Shown: positions 1 through 9,747 of the stretch, piece after piece | How positions within the stretch are numbered: position 1 is the stretch's first letter | Layout of the letters: the number at the start of each line of letters is the position of its first letter | Source: Muribaculaceae bacterium | Lineage (GTDB): Bacteria > Bacteroidota > Bacteroidia > Bacteroidales > Muribaculaceae | Assembly (NCBI GenBank): GCA_022509145.1 | Contig: JAFLTX010000001.1 | Coordinates: 1-64,000 of the forward strand | Reading direction: 5' to 3' | Length of the DNA: 64,000 bases | Made by a program: the position numbers and the translations under genes | Notes under the pieces: model-generated | The model's database searches: none | The model's input: the letters and a program-made list of their open reading frames with translations, nothing else | Told to the model about the DNA's origin: nothing

Positions 1-54
<54 letters not shown>

Positions 55-88
55 AGTCTGGAACTCTCTCGTTCCCGTTTTAGCGTTG

Positions 89-119
89 CAAAATTAGTTA
101 TAAATTTTAAACTGACAAA
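89..119 (-). promoter_or_regulatory. Bacteroidetes-type promoter for the tRNA: TTTG-N19-TAATTTTG
   Basis: CAAAATTA at 89-96 and CAAA at 116-119 on the + strand give TTTG-N19-TAATTTTG on the - strand, about 35 bp upstream of the tRNA 5' end. Confidence 0.7.
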
Positions 120-219
120 ATTTTTTGCAGTTTTTTATTCAACTTTCTGCAAGTTTTATAAATTTTCCCCTCCACCCACAGTGAGACGCTATCTGAAAAG
201 GGTCTTTTGAAGCCTATAG

Positions 220-1284
220 TCAACGAGCGCTGAATATCCAAGCTCCGGGGTAGGAGGTGCGGATCAGCGGCATCGACTCTTCCATTTTATCTTTATCCGT
301 CGATGAGGACACCGTGATGAGGTTGTAGTTTTTATTCTTAACTACCTTGAATTTCCCAGCATCTGCGGGATGCTGAGAGATATATTTCTCCACCTGGGCT
401 TGACTCTTGAAAGCGGCTACTACGGCGTAGTATTCCTTAGTTTCTTCGGCTTTTATGATGAGACGCTCTTCCGGTTCGGCTTTTACCGGTTGGGTAGAAA
501 CCGCTGAAGCCTCTTCTTGAGTTGCAACTGGTTGTGATTTCTCAGCAGGAGCTTCTGCAGCAGTCTCCATCAATTTGAAATCGGAACCGGCTGTTGTGTT
601 CTCTTTCTTTACCGGAGTTTCCTTTACTTCCATCGGAACGATGGAGGCAGTGGATGAAGAATGAGTGGTAGGGTTAAAGGTCTGGAAGGCCGATATCCCT
701 ACAACCAGCACCAGCATTATGCAGGCTGCAATCTTGGCAAATCCTTTATGAATGGGAAGATAATAGTAGCGCGGATTGCGGTAACTATTATATTTGCGAT
801 CAGGATCGTCGTTGGTCACTGTTTCCGGGATGGATTCCGTCACAGCAGAATCGTGCTCCTGCTCCTCCGATACTGTCTCAACCATTTCAGGCTTAAAGAT
901 CAGTTTGGGGAGGAAAGATAAGGATTCAGCAGCGGGTATAAATTCCATTTCCCCGTCGAACTTGCGGAGCGTTCCGATACCCGGTAGATCCACTTCGCCG
1001 CAAAGCAGCAGCTCGCTTTGAAGCGAACGCATATCGGCTTCCACAAGGTTGGCGGCATCTTCCTGGCTGCTCTGCTCTTTGCGGGCATAGGAATATGTCA
1101 AAAGCCCGTCGCGTATCTCCTCATTGGCGATGAAATCTATCTCGTCGGTGGGAGGATAAAGCAAGCCTGCTTCCTTGTCGAAGACGGAATTGATATGACG
1201 CATCCTCAGCATACCCAACCCGGGAAGCACGACGGCGCCGTACTGCCTAAGTAATAACATGATATGGGATGCGAGTCTTGTCAT
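220..1284 (-). CDS. HU/CCDC81-like N-terminal and SPOR C-terminal domain protein, single TM
   Basis: ORF 354 aa; N-terminal 'HIMLLLRQYGAVVLPGLGML' typical of Bacteroidetes HU-CCDC81-SPOR proteins, central TM 'IAACIMLVLVVGISAF', C-terminal 'EEYYAVVAAFKSQAQVEKYI...' SPOR-like. Confidence 0.75.
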   Translation of the reverse strand: MTRLASHIMLLLRQYGAVVLPGLGMLRMRHINSVFDKEAGLLYPPTDEIDFIANEEIRDGLLTYSYARKEQSSQEDAANLVEADMRSLQSELLLCGEVDLPGIGTLRKFDGEMEFIPAAESLSFLPKLIFKPEMVETVSEEQEHDSAVTESIPETVTNDDPDRKYNSYRNPRYYYLPIHKGFAKIAACIMLVLVVGISAFQTFNPTTHSSSTASIVPMEVKETPVKKENTTAGSDFKLMETAAEAPAEKSQPVATQEEASAVSTQPVKAEPEERLIIKAEETKEYYAVVAAFKSQAQVEKYISQHPADAGKFKVVKNKNYNLITVSSSTDKDKMEESMPLIRTSYPGAWIFSAR

Positions 1285-1669
1285 GTGCTGATTTTTGGCT
1301 CTGATTTAAGAGCAATTGAATTGCAAAATTAAAAATAAATTTGGATTAAAAAAATCTGAAAATGAAGAAAAATTGGTGAAATAATCGCTTTCATCTCATT
1401 ATTAGGGAGATAAAAATTCAACCTTAAAATGTTAAAAATTTTAGATATCTGGAAGATGAAATTTAAAGTTAAGATGAGGGCACTCCAGAGTCTGAGTGAG
1501 ATGGTTTCGTGCGATTATATGCCGTCAAAAAGAAAGGTTGAATGTCTACAGGGGAGAATGACAAGAGCGACCCTGAGGCCGCTCCTGCTATTTTTGATTC
1601 AGTCTTTTAAGCCTTGAAAATCCTCTTGTAAGGATAGAAGGCATTAAAGGCTTTCTTGTTGAAGACGTT

Positions 1670-3685
1670 TTATTTTGAACGCTTCTTGTAGTTTTCAAGA
1701 CCCTGGTTGAGGAAGGCCTTGTAGCCCGGCACGTCTTCTTTGTAAACGAACGGAGCTGCAAGCGGATGTCCGTCGCCGTCTACAAGCACGTGGAACGGCT
1801 GAGCGTTTGCACCGAATTTGGATCGCTGCAGGAAGCTCCACTTGTCGCCGTAAGTGCGGAGAGTACGCTGTGTGCCGTCTTTCTCAATAACCTTGATGGG
1901 CTCGGGAAGGGCTTTCTTCTCGTCGACCATAAGAGTTACGAGGATGTAGTCGTTGTCGATGGTCTGCTTGATGTCGGGATCTGTCCAGACTGCGGCTTCC
2001 ATCTTGCGGCAGTTCACGCAGCCGTATCCCGAGAAGTCGAGCAGAATCGGTTTGCCGAGCTGACGGCTCAGAGCTATACCTTCGTCGAAATCGTCTACCT
2101 GCGCTGCCACATCGCCTTCATACAGCGAGAAGTCCTGGGTGCTCAACGGGGGAGAGAATGCGCTTATCGCCTTGAGGGGAGCGCCCCAGAGGCCAGGCAA
2201 CATATAGATTGCAAACGCGAAGGAGATGCATGCCAGCATAAAGCGGGTCACACCTGTCTTCTCCACTTTGTCGTCGTGCGGGAAACGGATCTTGCCGAGC
2301 AGATATACACCGAGGAGCGCGAAAATCACGATCCAGAGCGAAACGAACACTTCTCTGTCGAGAATTCTCCAGCCGTAAGCCAGGTCGGCCACGGAGAGGA
2401 ACTTGAGCGCGAGGGCAAGCTCGAGGAAACCGAGCACCACTTTCACAGTGTTCATCCAGCCGCCGCTCTTCGGCATGGCCTTGAGCATCGTTGGGAACAT
2501 TGCAAAGAGGGTGAACGGGATTGCAAGCGCCAGGGCGAAGCCAAACATGCCCACCGCCGGCGAGATAAAGTTGCTGGTCGAGGCTGCCTCTACCAGCAGG
2601 GTGCCGATGATGGGGCCGGTGCAGGAGAATGAAACAAGCACCAAGGTGAAGGCCATGAAGAAGATGCTCAGCAGACCCGTGGTTGAGTCTACCTTTGAGT
2701 CCATCTTGTTGGTCCAGGAAGCGGGGAGGGTGAGCTCGAAACCGCCCATAAACGAGATGGCGAATACCACCAGCAGCAGGAAGAATATGATGTTGAAGAG
2801 AGCGCTGGTCGAGAGTTCGTTCAGTGCCGAGGCGCCGAAGATGGCGGTTACAGCGAGTCCGAGCGCCACATAGATCACGATGATCGAGCAACCGTATGTA
2901 GCGGCCTTTTTGATAGACTCTTTCTTAGTCTTGTTCTGCTTCAGGAAGAAAGATACCGTCATCGGGATCATAGGCCACACGCAAGGGGTAACCAGAGCGA
3001 TGAGACCGCCGATGAAGCCGGCTATGAAGATCCAGAGAAGAGAACGTCCCTGCTCCTCGGGATCATCTGAAAAAACCTTGAATTCAGCCTCTACGTTGTC
3101 CCAATAGTTGTCAGCGTGTACTCCCGACAGGTTCGGTTCCGGGAGGAGTGTTTCCTCGCTTTGGAGCTCGTCGGTCATCTCGGCTATCTCGTCAGCCTTT
3201 GTGGGCTCTTCCACGGTCTCCTCAGTGCCGCCGAAGGCGTCAAATTTACCTTTGAGCGGGGTTTCCGAAGCGAGCTGCACACATCCGCTGTCGTTGCACG
3301 CCTGCCCTTTGATGTCAACGGTCAGACTCCAGTTCTTGGCCGTCGGTTCGAGCTTTTGGGTAAACTTCACCTTGCCGGCATAGAAATATTGATCCACGCC
3401 GAAGATGTCGTCAAACTCTTTTTCGTAACTCTTGTTTGCCTTGAAACCGCCCACTGGCTTCACGCCTTTGGCGTCATAAATGGTGAATACCAGAGGGTTG
3501 CTGCCGCCGGCAGGGTTGTTCGGGGCATACATGTGGTATCCGGCGTCGATAGTGGCTTCAGCCTCGATGGTAGGATGGTCGGTGTTGTCGTTGACAATTT
3601 TGACTGTCCATTTCACCGGCGATTGGGCCATCATTGCGGCGAAGCAGCAGATGGAGACGCCGAGCGTCAATAAAAATCGTTTCAT
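1670..3685 (-). CDS. Thiol:disulfide interchange protein DsbD-like (periplasmic N domain, TM cytochrome c biogenesis domain, thioredoxin-like C domain)
   Basis: ORF 671 aa; signal peptide, multiple TMs with 'TPCVWPMIPMTVSFFL', C-terminal 'LDFSGYGCVNCRKME' CxxC. Confidence 0.9.
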   Translation of the reverse strand: MKRFLLTLGVSICCFAAMMAQSPVKWTVKIVNDNTDHPTIEAEATIDAGYHMYAPNNPAGGSNPLVFTIYDAKGVKPVGGFKANKSYEKEFDDIFGVDQYFYAGKVKFTQKLEPTAKNWSLTVDIKGQACNDSGCVQLASETPLKGKFDAFGGTEETVEEPTKADEIAEMTDELQSEETLLPEPNLSGVHADNYWDNVEAEFKVFSDDPEEQGRSLLWIFIAGFIGGLIALVTPCVWPMIPMTVSFFLKQNKTKKESIKKAATYGCSIIVIYVALGLAVTAIFGASALNELSTSALFNIIFFLLLVVFAISFMGGFELTLPASWTNKMDSKVDSTTGLLSIFFMAFTLVLVSFSCTGPIIGTLLVEAASTSNFISPAVGMFGFALALAIPFTLFAMFPTMLKAMPKSGGWMNTVKVVLGFLELALALKFLSVADLAYGWRILDREVFVSLWIVIFALLGVYLLGKIRFPHDDKVEKTGVTRFMLACISFAFAIYMLPGLWGAPLKAISAFSPPLSTQDFSLYEGDVAAQVDDFDEGIALSRQLGKPILLDFSGYGCVNCRKMEAAVWTDPDIKQTIDNDYILVTLMVDEKKALPEPIKVIEKDGTQRTLRTYGDKWSFLQRSKFGANAQPFHVLVDGDGHPLAAPFVYKEDVPGYKAFLNQGLENYKKRSK

Positions 3686-3759
3686 AAAAATCCTTTCTTC
3701 AAAAAGAGGGATGAGTCAGGTGATAAATTTAGATTCGTTGCGAGGGGAGAGTTATAGGG

Positions 3760-3786
3760 ATGAGATGCCCTGGGAGGGCATCTCAT
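3760..3786. other. 12-bp perfect inverted repeat with 3-nt loop (ATGAGATGCCCT-GGG-AGGGCATCTCAT)
   Basis: Read directly; between the DUF6029-like gene stop and the dsbD-like gene start; no following T-tract. Confidence 0.8.
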
Positions 3787-3795
3787 GATAGTTCG

Positions 3796-5667
3796 TCAGA
3801 ATGTATAGTTGTAGGTCAGCGAGAGGCCGTTGGTTGCGGGCACAAGGCGGCAGACACCACCCGAACAGTCATAACCGCTGCGGGTACGGCCGTAAGAGAG
3901 CGAGAAGCGGTTGGCCTTATAAGTATAGGTAACCATCGCCTTGTAATAGTTCTTGCGGTCTGAGAGCCATGCGCCGTCTACCTTGCGGCTGTTGTTGTAG
4001 GTGTCAGTGAGGGTCACCATCCAGTGGGGGGCGAACGAAATCTCCACCAGAGCTCCCATCCAGTCGCCTTCGTCGGCTTTTGTGGCCAGATATTGGAGCT
4101 CCCATCTCAGCTGCACCTTTTTTGCCATTTTCCATTGTCCTTCCACTACGGCCACGTTGGTGGTCATCATGCCGCCGTGTCCCTGCAGTACGTAAAGATT
4201 GAATTTCTGGAAGAGGTAGAAGAGTGAAAGCGAGAAGTCTTTGGTGAGTTTCTTTTTGATCTCCACATTGGCGTCGGCATAGTAAAGAGAACCGATCTGC
4301 CAGTAAGCGGGGCGATATCCGTCGCTGCCGGGAGCCGCCTTCTGATAAGCTACGGAAGGCATGTGACCCAGTCCGGAGATATAGCTTGCCGAGACGCGTA
4401 CGTTGGTGCCGTACTTGCCGCCGAGAGCTGTTCCGCGGGGGAAGAGATGTCCAATTTCAGCCTGGAAGGCCCATTCGCCGTCGCTTTGGGTAGCATACGA
4501 GTAGAGGGCTGCCAGAGTGTAGGTCTGCGTCATCGAGAAAGCCGGCAGGTGGTTGATGTTGCCGTTTCCTTGAAGGTCATTCTGCATACGGTCTGAGAGG
4601 AAGCGCATGTTCTGGCTTCTCTTTGCCTGCACGAAAGCCGACGTACCTTTCTTGGCATAAGATACGGTGAGGAGCTCGGCATGGCCGTTGCCGTAGGTGA
4701 AGTTGTTGTAGGCGCAGGGATCTTCGCTCTTGTATGCGCCCTCGGCAAGTATGTTGACGTTTTTGAGGCGCAGTTTCAGGCGGTAGTCGAAGGCTGCCAC
4801 CGTCTCGGGGAAGTAGAGCTTCATCAGCTCGTCGGCATCCCAGAGGTAATAGTTGGTCTGCGACTGCGATTTCCCTACATACGAGACCCCTACGTTCACA
4901 CCATAATTATAATTGAATGCCTTTGAGAAAGTCTCGTCGATCGACCATTCTGCATCGCCGCCCCAGATGATGGCGGGGTTGTGGTGCCAGTAGTAACGCT
5001 GGGTACCGCCGAGAGCCGTTAGATAAAGACCGGAAACGGGGTTGAGCTTCAGTCTGCCGCCGCGTATCGAGTTGTCGATACCCATGTTGCGCTCGTTGTA
5101 GGCGCGGAGGATAAGTCCGGAGCCGAACTGCTCGTAGAAGTCGCCGGCGGTGAGCTGGAACCATTTATATCTACCGGTTGCCCAAAGGTATGGAACGCCC
5201 CATCCTGCATATCCGGGAGTGTCGTAGAACGCCGGCAGCGGCCATTTGGCAAACTCGAAGCGTCCGCCCAGAGAGAGGTAGGGAGCTGTGATGGCCAGGT
5301 CGAAATAAGTGTTGTTGAGCACCTTCTTTCCGGCGTATCCCTGGTCGGCTGTTAGGTCGTCTTTAATCGGGAAATGGAATTCAGTCTGCACGGCTCCGTT
5401 CACTCTTATCTGTTTCCACCAGCTCGGAGCCTTCTCGGCCTGTGCTGAGGCGGTGGAGTAGCCGTCTACCGATATTTGGGAAGCAGGGGATTCGGCTTCA
5501 GATGATGCCTGGGCTATCGCTTGCGATGCAGCTTCGGCAGCGACAGGCGCCGTTGCCACACCCTCGGCGTTGCTTTCTGCTTCCGTCTCTGCTGCGGAAG
5601 CCGGTAAAGCTACAAAGGCGGCCATAAGCATGGCCGCCATTATATGTCTGTCTGTCAGATGTTTCAT
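3796..5667 (-). CDS. DUF6029-like outer-membrane beta-barrel protein
   Basis: ORF 623 aa; signal peptide, Ala/Glu-rich linker, then long beta-barrel-like sequence ending 'LSLTYNYTF' (C-terminal aromatic). Starts with ATGA overlap onto the tlpA-like gene. Confidence 0.7.
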   Translation of the reverse strand: MKHLTDRHIMAAMLMAAFVALPASAAETEAESNAEGVATAPVAAEAASQAIAQASSEAESPASQISVDGYSTASAQAEKAPSWWKQIRVNGAVQTEFHFPIKDDLTADQGYAGKKVLNNTYFDLAITAPYLSLGGRFEFAKWPLPAFYDTPGYAGWGVPYLWATGRYKWFQLTAGDFYEQFGSGLILRAYNERNMGIDNSIRGGRLKLNPVSGLYLTALGGTQRYYWHHNPAIIWGGDAEWSIDETFSKAFNYNYGVNVGVSYVGKSQSQTNYYLWDADELMKLYFPETVAAFDYRLKLRLKNVNILAEGAYKSEDPCAYNNFTYGNGHAELLTVSYAKKGTSAFVQAKRSQNMRFLSDRMQNDLQGNGNINHLPAFSMTQTYTLAALYSYATQSDGEWAFQAEIGHLFPRGTALGGKYGTNVRVSASYISGLGHMPSVAYQKAAPGSDGYRPAYWQIGSLYYADANVEIKKKLTKDFSLSLFYLFQKFNLYVLQGHGGMMTTNVAVVEGQWKMAKKVQLRWELQYLATKADEGDWMGALVEISFAPHWMVTLTDTYNNSRKVDGAWLSDRKNYYKAMVTYTYKANRFSLSYGRTRSGYDCSGGVCRLVPATNGLSLTYNYTF

Positions 5668-6152
5668 TTTTTCATAGCCTTTTTAACGGCCTCCAAAATT
5701 TCTTCTTCACTTCCGTCTACGTAACCTTGGTGGTTCCAAACGATGTTGCCGTCGCCGTCAACCACGAATACGTGGGGAGGATCGCTAACGCCCATCTGGC
5801 GCTTGAACTCGCTGTTGGCATCGAGCAGAACGTCGTAGTCCCAGCCCATGCGGCTCACGATCGGTTTTACCTTCTCTACGTCTTGAGCCTGGTCGATGCT
5901 TACGGCCACTACCTTTACGCCGGTTTCATCCTGCCAGTCGTCATAGACTTCCTTGATTGCGTTGAGCTCTCTGATACACGGCTTGCACCATGATGCCCAG
6001 AAGCTTATCACTATGGGATTGCCGTCGTTGTAAAGCTCGGCAGTGTCTATCGAACGTCCGTCGATGTCTTTCAGCATCACCGAGGGGATTGCGGCCGAGG
6101 CCGTCATCGCGCCGGCCAGCAACATTGCGCAAAATAATAGTTTCTTTATCAT
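5664..6152 (-). CDS. TlpA-family thioredoxin-like protein
   Basis: ORF; likely start at MIKKLLFCAML (signal peptide); 'VISFWASWCKPCIREL' thioredoxin WCxxC motif. Confidence 0.88.
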   Translation of the reverse strand: MIKKLLFCAMLLAGAMTASAAIPSVMLKDIDGRSIDTAELYNDGNPIVISFWASWCKPCIRELNAIKEVYDDWQDETGVKVVAVSIDQAQDVEKVKPIVSRMGWDYDVLLDANSEFKRQMGVSDPPHVFVVDGDGNIVWNHQGYVDGSEEEILEAVKKAMKK

Positions 6153-6423
6153 AATCTTTGATATTAGATTTATTTCATTTTTAATAATATGACTTCCCGC
6201 GGGCTGCAAGGTTTAAAGTCAAATTCACATTTGTAGAGCGATCCGATTACAAATTTATGCAAATTTAGAAAAAAATCCTAACATTTTAAATAAATATAAT
6301 TCCAAAACGTCACAAAATCGCCGAAATCAGGATTTATTCGTCTACCTCCATGGAGCTGCAGCGAAATGAGGGGCCATCGTTATAGAGGCTCGTCGCCTTT
6401 GTGTGGAGGGCGAGGGGGAGAGG

Positions 6424-7404
6424 TCAGAGCCATTTCTTGTATTTGAAAAACCAGAGGGTCAGCACCGAGAAGATGAGCATCAACGTTATGGCGAAGATGT
6501 AGCCGAGAGGCACGATTGCTCCGCTTTGGAGAGTCATCTCCCAATCCAGCTCAGGCATGTATTTGAAATTCATGCCGTAAAGAGAAGCTACCAGAGTGGG
6601 AGGCATGAACACCACGGCCGCCACCGACAAAATTTTTACAATCTCGTTCTGCTCGATGTTGATGAGGCCCAACGCGGTGTCTTGCAACGAATCCAATCGC
6701 TGAAAACTGAAATCGGAATGGTTGATGAGCGAATCGATATCTTTCAAAATCAGCTGGAGCCTGTGTTGCAATTTTTGCGGAAAACGTGCCGAACGCCTTA
6801 TCGAGATAAGCACTCGCTGGAGGTCGAAAATATTCTCTCTCAAGGTTATGATCTGCTCTTGCAACTGGCTGATCTTCTTGATTATATATTTCCCTATCCG
6901 GTCAGACTCGCTGATCTCTTGCGACAGTTGTGAAATCTGGGCTGCCATCAGTTCCACCATGTCGGCCTCGCGGTCGATATGGGCTTCAGTCAGAATCACA
7001 AAGATGTCGAATCCTGACGAATTCTTATCCTTCTCTATCTGGATTCGCCGAGCAGTCTCGGTGAAAACGTCGCAATCGGTATGCCGAATGGAGACCAAAA
7101 TCCCATCGTCGGTCACCACAAACGAAATAGGCTCAACAGTCAGTTTGTCTCTGTTTCGCTCGATGAAATTAAGGTTGGCCACAATGCCGCTTTCCGTCTC
7201 GAAATATTTGGAAGAAGACTCAATCTCCTGGGCTTCCTCCTTTGAAAGAAGCTTGATGTCGAGCACTTCCTCTACGGCCTCTTTCTCACCGTCGTATTCA
7301 GTGAAAACGTCGACCCAAAGCATATCATCGCGCTTTGCTTCTCGCAGAGCGGCTTCACTGACGTCTGTGGCAAATTCGTTATGCCGTAGATAAAGATTGA
7401 TCAT
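6424..7404 (-). CDS. corA: CorA-family magnesium/cobalt transporter
   Basis: ORF 326 aa; C-terminal 'YGMNFKYMPELDW' GMN motif followed by a TM. Confidence 0.93.
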   Translation of the reverse strand: MINLYLRHNEFATDVSEAALREAKRDDMLWVDVFTEYDGEKEAVEEVLDIKLLSKEEAQEIESSSKYFETESGIVANLNFIERNRDKLTVEPISFVVTDDGILVSIRHTDCDVFTETARRIQIEKDKNSSGFDIFVILTEAHIDREADMVELMAAQISQLSQEISESDRIGKYIIKKISQLQEQIITLRENIFDLQRVLISIRRSARFPQKLQHRLQLILKDIDSLINHSDFSFQRLDSLQDTALGLINIEQNEIVKILSVAAVVFMPPTLVASLYGMNFKYMPELDWEMTLQSGAIVPLGYIFAITLMLIFSVLTLWFFKYKKWL

Positions 7405-7412
7405 TTCGCAAC

Positions 7413-8414
7413 TTATTCAAGCAGCAGCGCAGCCGAGAGCTCCAAGCGCGGATAATTCAGCAGTTCCTTGAGCTCGTCTTCAGCGCCGCGGTAATGAGGA
7501 TGTCGCAAAATTACATCAATTATTTCATTCTCAGTATATCCCTCGAACATTTTTTTGTCGGTGCACCCGATTTTCTCCAAAATATCGTGCACGTTGAAAA
7601 TCCGCACCATTCCGTAAGAATAGGCCGATGCAGCGGAATCGTATGGAGAACTGCAAACCGTAACCCCTCTTTCAGGCCAGCGGTGCCCTAACTCAGAGAG
7701 CATCGCATCAGCCGCTTCTGCATTTTCGGCAAGAATCTTCTTAACGTATACATTCTCATGGATATCGGGGTTCACTTCCGCCATAAAGAGCACACCCTTG
7801 ACGATGCCGTTTGCGAGAGCCACAAACACCGGCTCATTAGAAATAGAAGCTTCCCGCAGAACGACCTCCCAATCGCGCCGAGAATGATAGAGCGTAAAGA
7901 GCTCCGAACCGTTGCGGGAACGTTCCTGAGCTTCAAGAAGATAATTCACAATCTCCTTGGTTTCAGCTCCTTCCAAGCGCTCTACCGCCACGCCAGTGTT
8001 CTCCGGGCCGAATTTATGCCCCGTGACATAATGATTCAGCGAGCAATAGAAGCCGTCTTTATACCCCCGCGCACGATAATAGGCACGCAATTCATCGCTT
8101 TGCGGGAGCAGGAAGGTGAAGTCGTAGCCCATCTCCCTCGCCCTGCTGTCGATCTCCTGGAGAAGACCGGTCATAAGCCCTCTGCGGCGCCCTTGCGGAA
8201 CGGTGGCCAGTCCGCACAGATAGAGGCCTCGCAGCGTGTCGCGGTCATTCTTGAATTCATACGGCACGCCCATCAGCGCTGAAGTCAGCGATTTTTCACC
8301 GGCCTTTGCGCTAAGAGCCTCGTTGAAATAGCTGTCAAACACCAGCGACACGTATTGCTCCGTGTCGCCGAAGGTTGCGGTCCAAAGCCGCATGTATTCT
8401 TCCTTAAATTTCAT
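7413..8414 (-). CDS. GNAT-family N-acetyltransferase
   Basis: ORF 333 aa; 'GLATVPQGRRRGLMTGLLQEI' acetyl-CoA binding motif. Confidence 0.8.
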   Translation of the reverse strand: MKFKEEYMRLWTATFGDTEQYVSLVFDSYFNEALSAKAGEKSLTSALMGVPYEFKNDRDTLRGLYLCGLATVPQGRRRGLMTGLLQEIDSRAREMGYDFTFLLPQSDELRAYYRARGYKDGFYCSLNHYVTGHKFGPENTGVAVERLEGAETKEIVNYLLEAQERSRNGSELFTLYHSRRDWEVVLREASISNEPVFVALANGIVKGVLFMAEVNPDIHENVYVKKILAENAEAADAMLSELGHRWPERGVTVCSSPYDSAASAYSYGMVRIFNVHDILEKIGCTDKKMFEGYTENEIIDVILRHPHYRGAEDELKELLNYPRLELSAALLLE

Positions 8415-8435
8415 TCTTTTTCCGTTACATAAAGC

Positions 8436-9746
8436 CTATACCTTCTTGGTGCGCAGAAAGGAGTATCCGAAGCGCTCCGTGGCGGCGCGTTCGAGTTCCT
8501 CCCTGAATTGAGGAGCGGCCACGGATATCAGCAACCGTGCGCGCTCCCCGAGGTCTTTCCCGCGAAGGTCCACGCAGCCGTATTCCGTCACCACATAATT
8601 GGTCTGAAAACGAGTGGTGACCACACCGGCTCCCGGGGTGAGGGTGGGCACGATCTTATTCACGCCTTTGTTGGTAGTCGAGAGCATGGCGATGAACGAG
8701 CGGCCTCCCTCGCTGCGCGACGAACCGTATACGAAGTCGTGCTGGCCGCCAACGCTCGAGAAGATATAAGTGCCGATCGAGTCGGCGCAAATCTGCCCGG
8801 TGAGGTCTATCTGAAGCGCCGAGTTTATCGACATCACTTTCGGATTCTGACCTATGATAAAGGGATTGTTGGTCCATGCCACATCCTTGAACAACATGTT
8901 TTTGTTGTAGTTCATGTAGTCATAGAGGCGTTTGGAACCCAAGGCCAGGGCAGCCACAGAGACTCCTGGCATAACCTTCTTCTGGCTGTTGTCTATGACG
9001 CCCGACTCCAGAAGGGGCATCACACCGTCGGTCATTGCCTCGGTATGGAGGCCGAGATGGCGATGGTTTTTGAGCGCGCCAACTACGGCGTTCGGGATGC
9101 CGCCCACGCCGATCTGCAGCGTGGCTCCGTTGGGAATTCTCTCAGCTATCGCCTCGCCGATGGCCGTTTCCTCAGGCGAAGGAGCCACGGTGGGCACCTC
9201 CACCAGCGGTTCATCCACCCAAACGCAGGCGTTGAGCCGGCTTATGTGGACAGTGCTGTCGCCGTAGGTGAAAGGCATGTTGGGGTTGATCTGAGCTATC
9301 AGAACGCTGGCACATTCCACAGCCGAAGTGGCAATGTCGCCCGAAACGCCGAAGCTCACAAGTCCCTCTTCGTTGGGCTCCGAGCAGTTGAGCAGCACGG
9401 CGTCGATACGACACGTGCCGTCTCTGATCAGTTCGGGCACCTCGCCGAGAAACCGCGGGATGAGCGACCCATATCCGTCGTTGATATACTGGCGAACGGA
9501 GTTGTTGGTGAAAAACGATTCCACCATGAAACTCTCCTTGAGCGCCGGGTTGCAGTAGGGGGCTACTCTCTTGGTAACGCCGAAACCGCTGTAGAGCGTG
9601 ACGTCTCTCAGTTCGGGCGCACGCGCCGTCAGAGCGTCAATAAGCGTCTCGGGTGTCGACGTCGACCCTTGGATATACACGTGGTCGCCGCTCTCAATCA
9701 ATTTTACGGCCTCTTCGGCGCTTACAAATTTTATTCCGGGTGTCAT
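8436..9746 (-). CDS. Acetyl-CoA hydrolase/transferase family (4-hydroxybutyrate CoA-transferase-like)
   Basis: ORF; 'GVGGIPNAVVGAL', 'VTEYGCVDLRGKDLGERARLLI' typical of the family; start chosen at MTPGIKF, almost abutting the aminotransferase stop. Confidence 0.88.
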   Translation of the reverse strand: MTPGIKFVSAEEAVKLIESGDHVYIQGSTSTPETLIDALTARAPELRDVTLYSGFGVTKRVAPYCNPALKESFMVESFFTNNSVRQYINDGYGSLIPRFLGEVPELIRDGTCRIDAVLLNCSEPNEEGLVSFGVSGDIATSAVECASVLIAQINPNMPFTYGDSTVHISRLNACVWVDEPLVEVPTVAPSPEETAIGEAIAERIPNGATLQIGVGGIPNAVVGALKNHRHLGLHTEAMTDGVMPLLESGVIDNSQKKVMPGVSVAALALGSKRLYDYMNYNKNMLFKDVAWTNNPFIIGQNPKVMSINSALQIDLTGQICADSIGTYIFSSVGGQHDFVYGSSRSEGGRSFIAMLSTTNKGVNKIVPTLTPGAGVVTTRFQTNYVVTEYGCVDLRGKDLGERARLLISVAAPQFREELERAATERFGYSFLRTKKV

Positions 9747-9747
9747 C

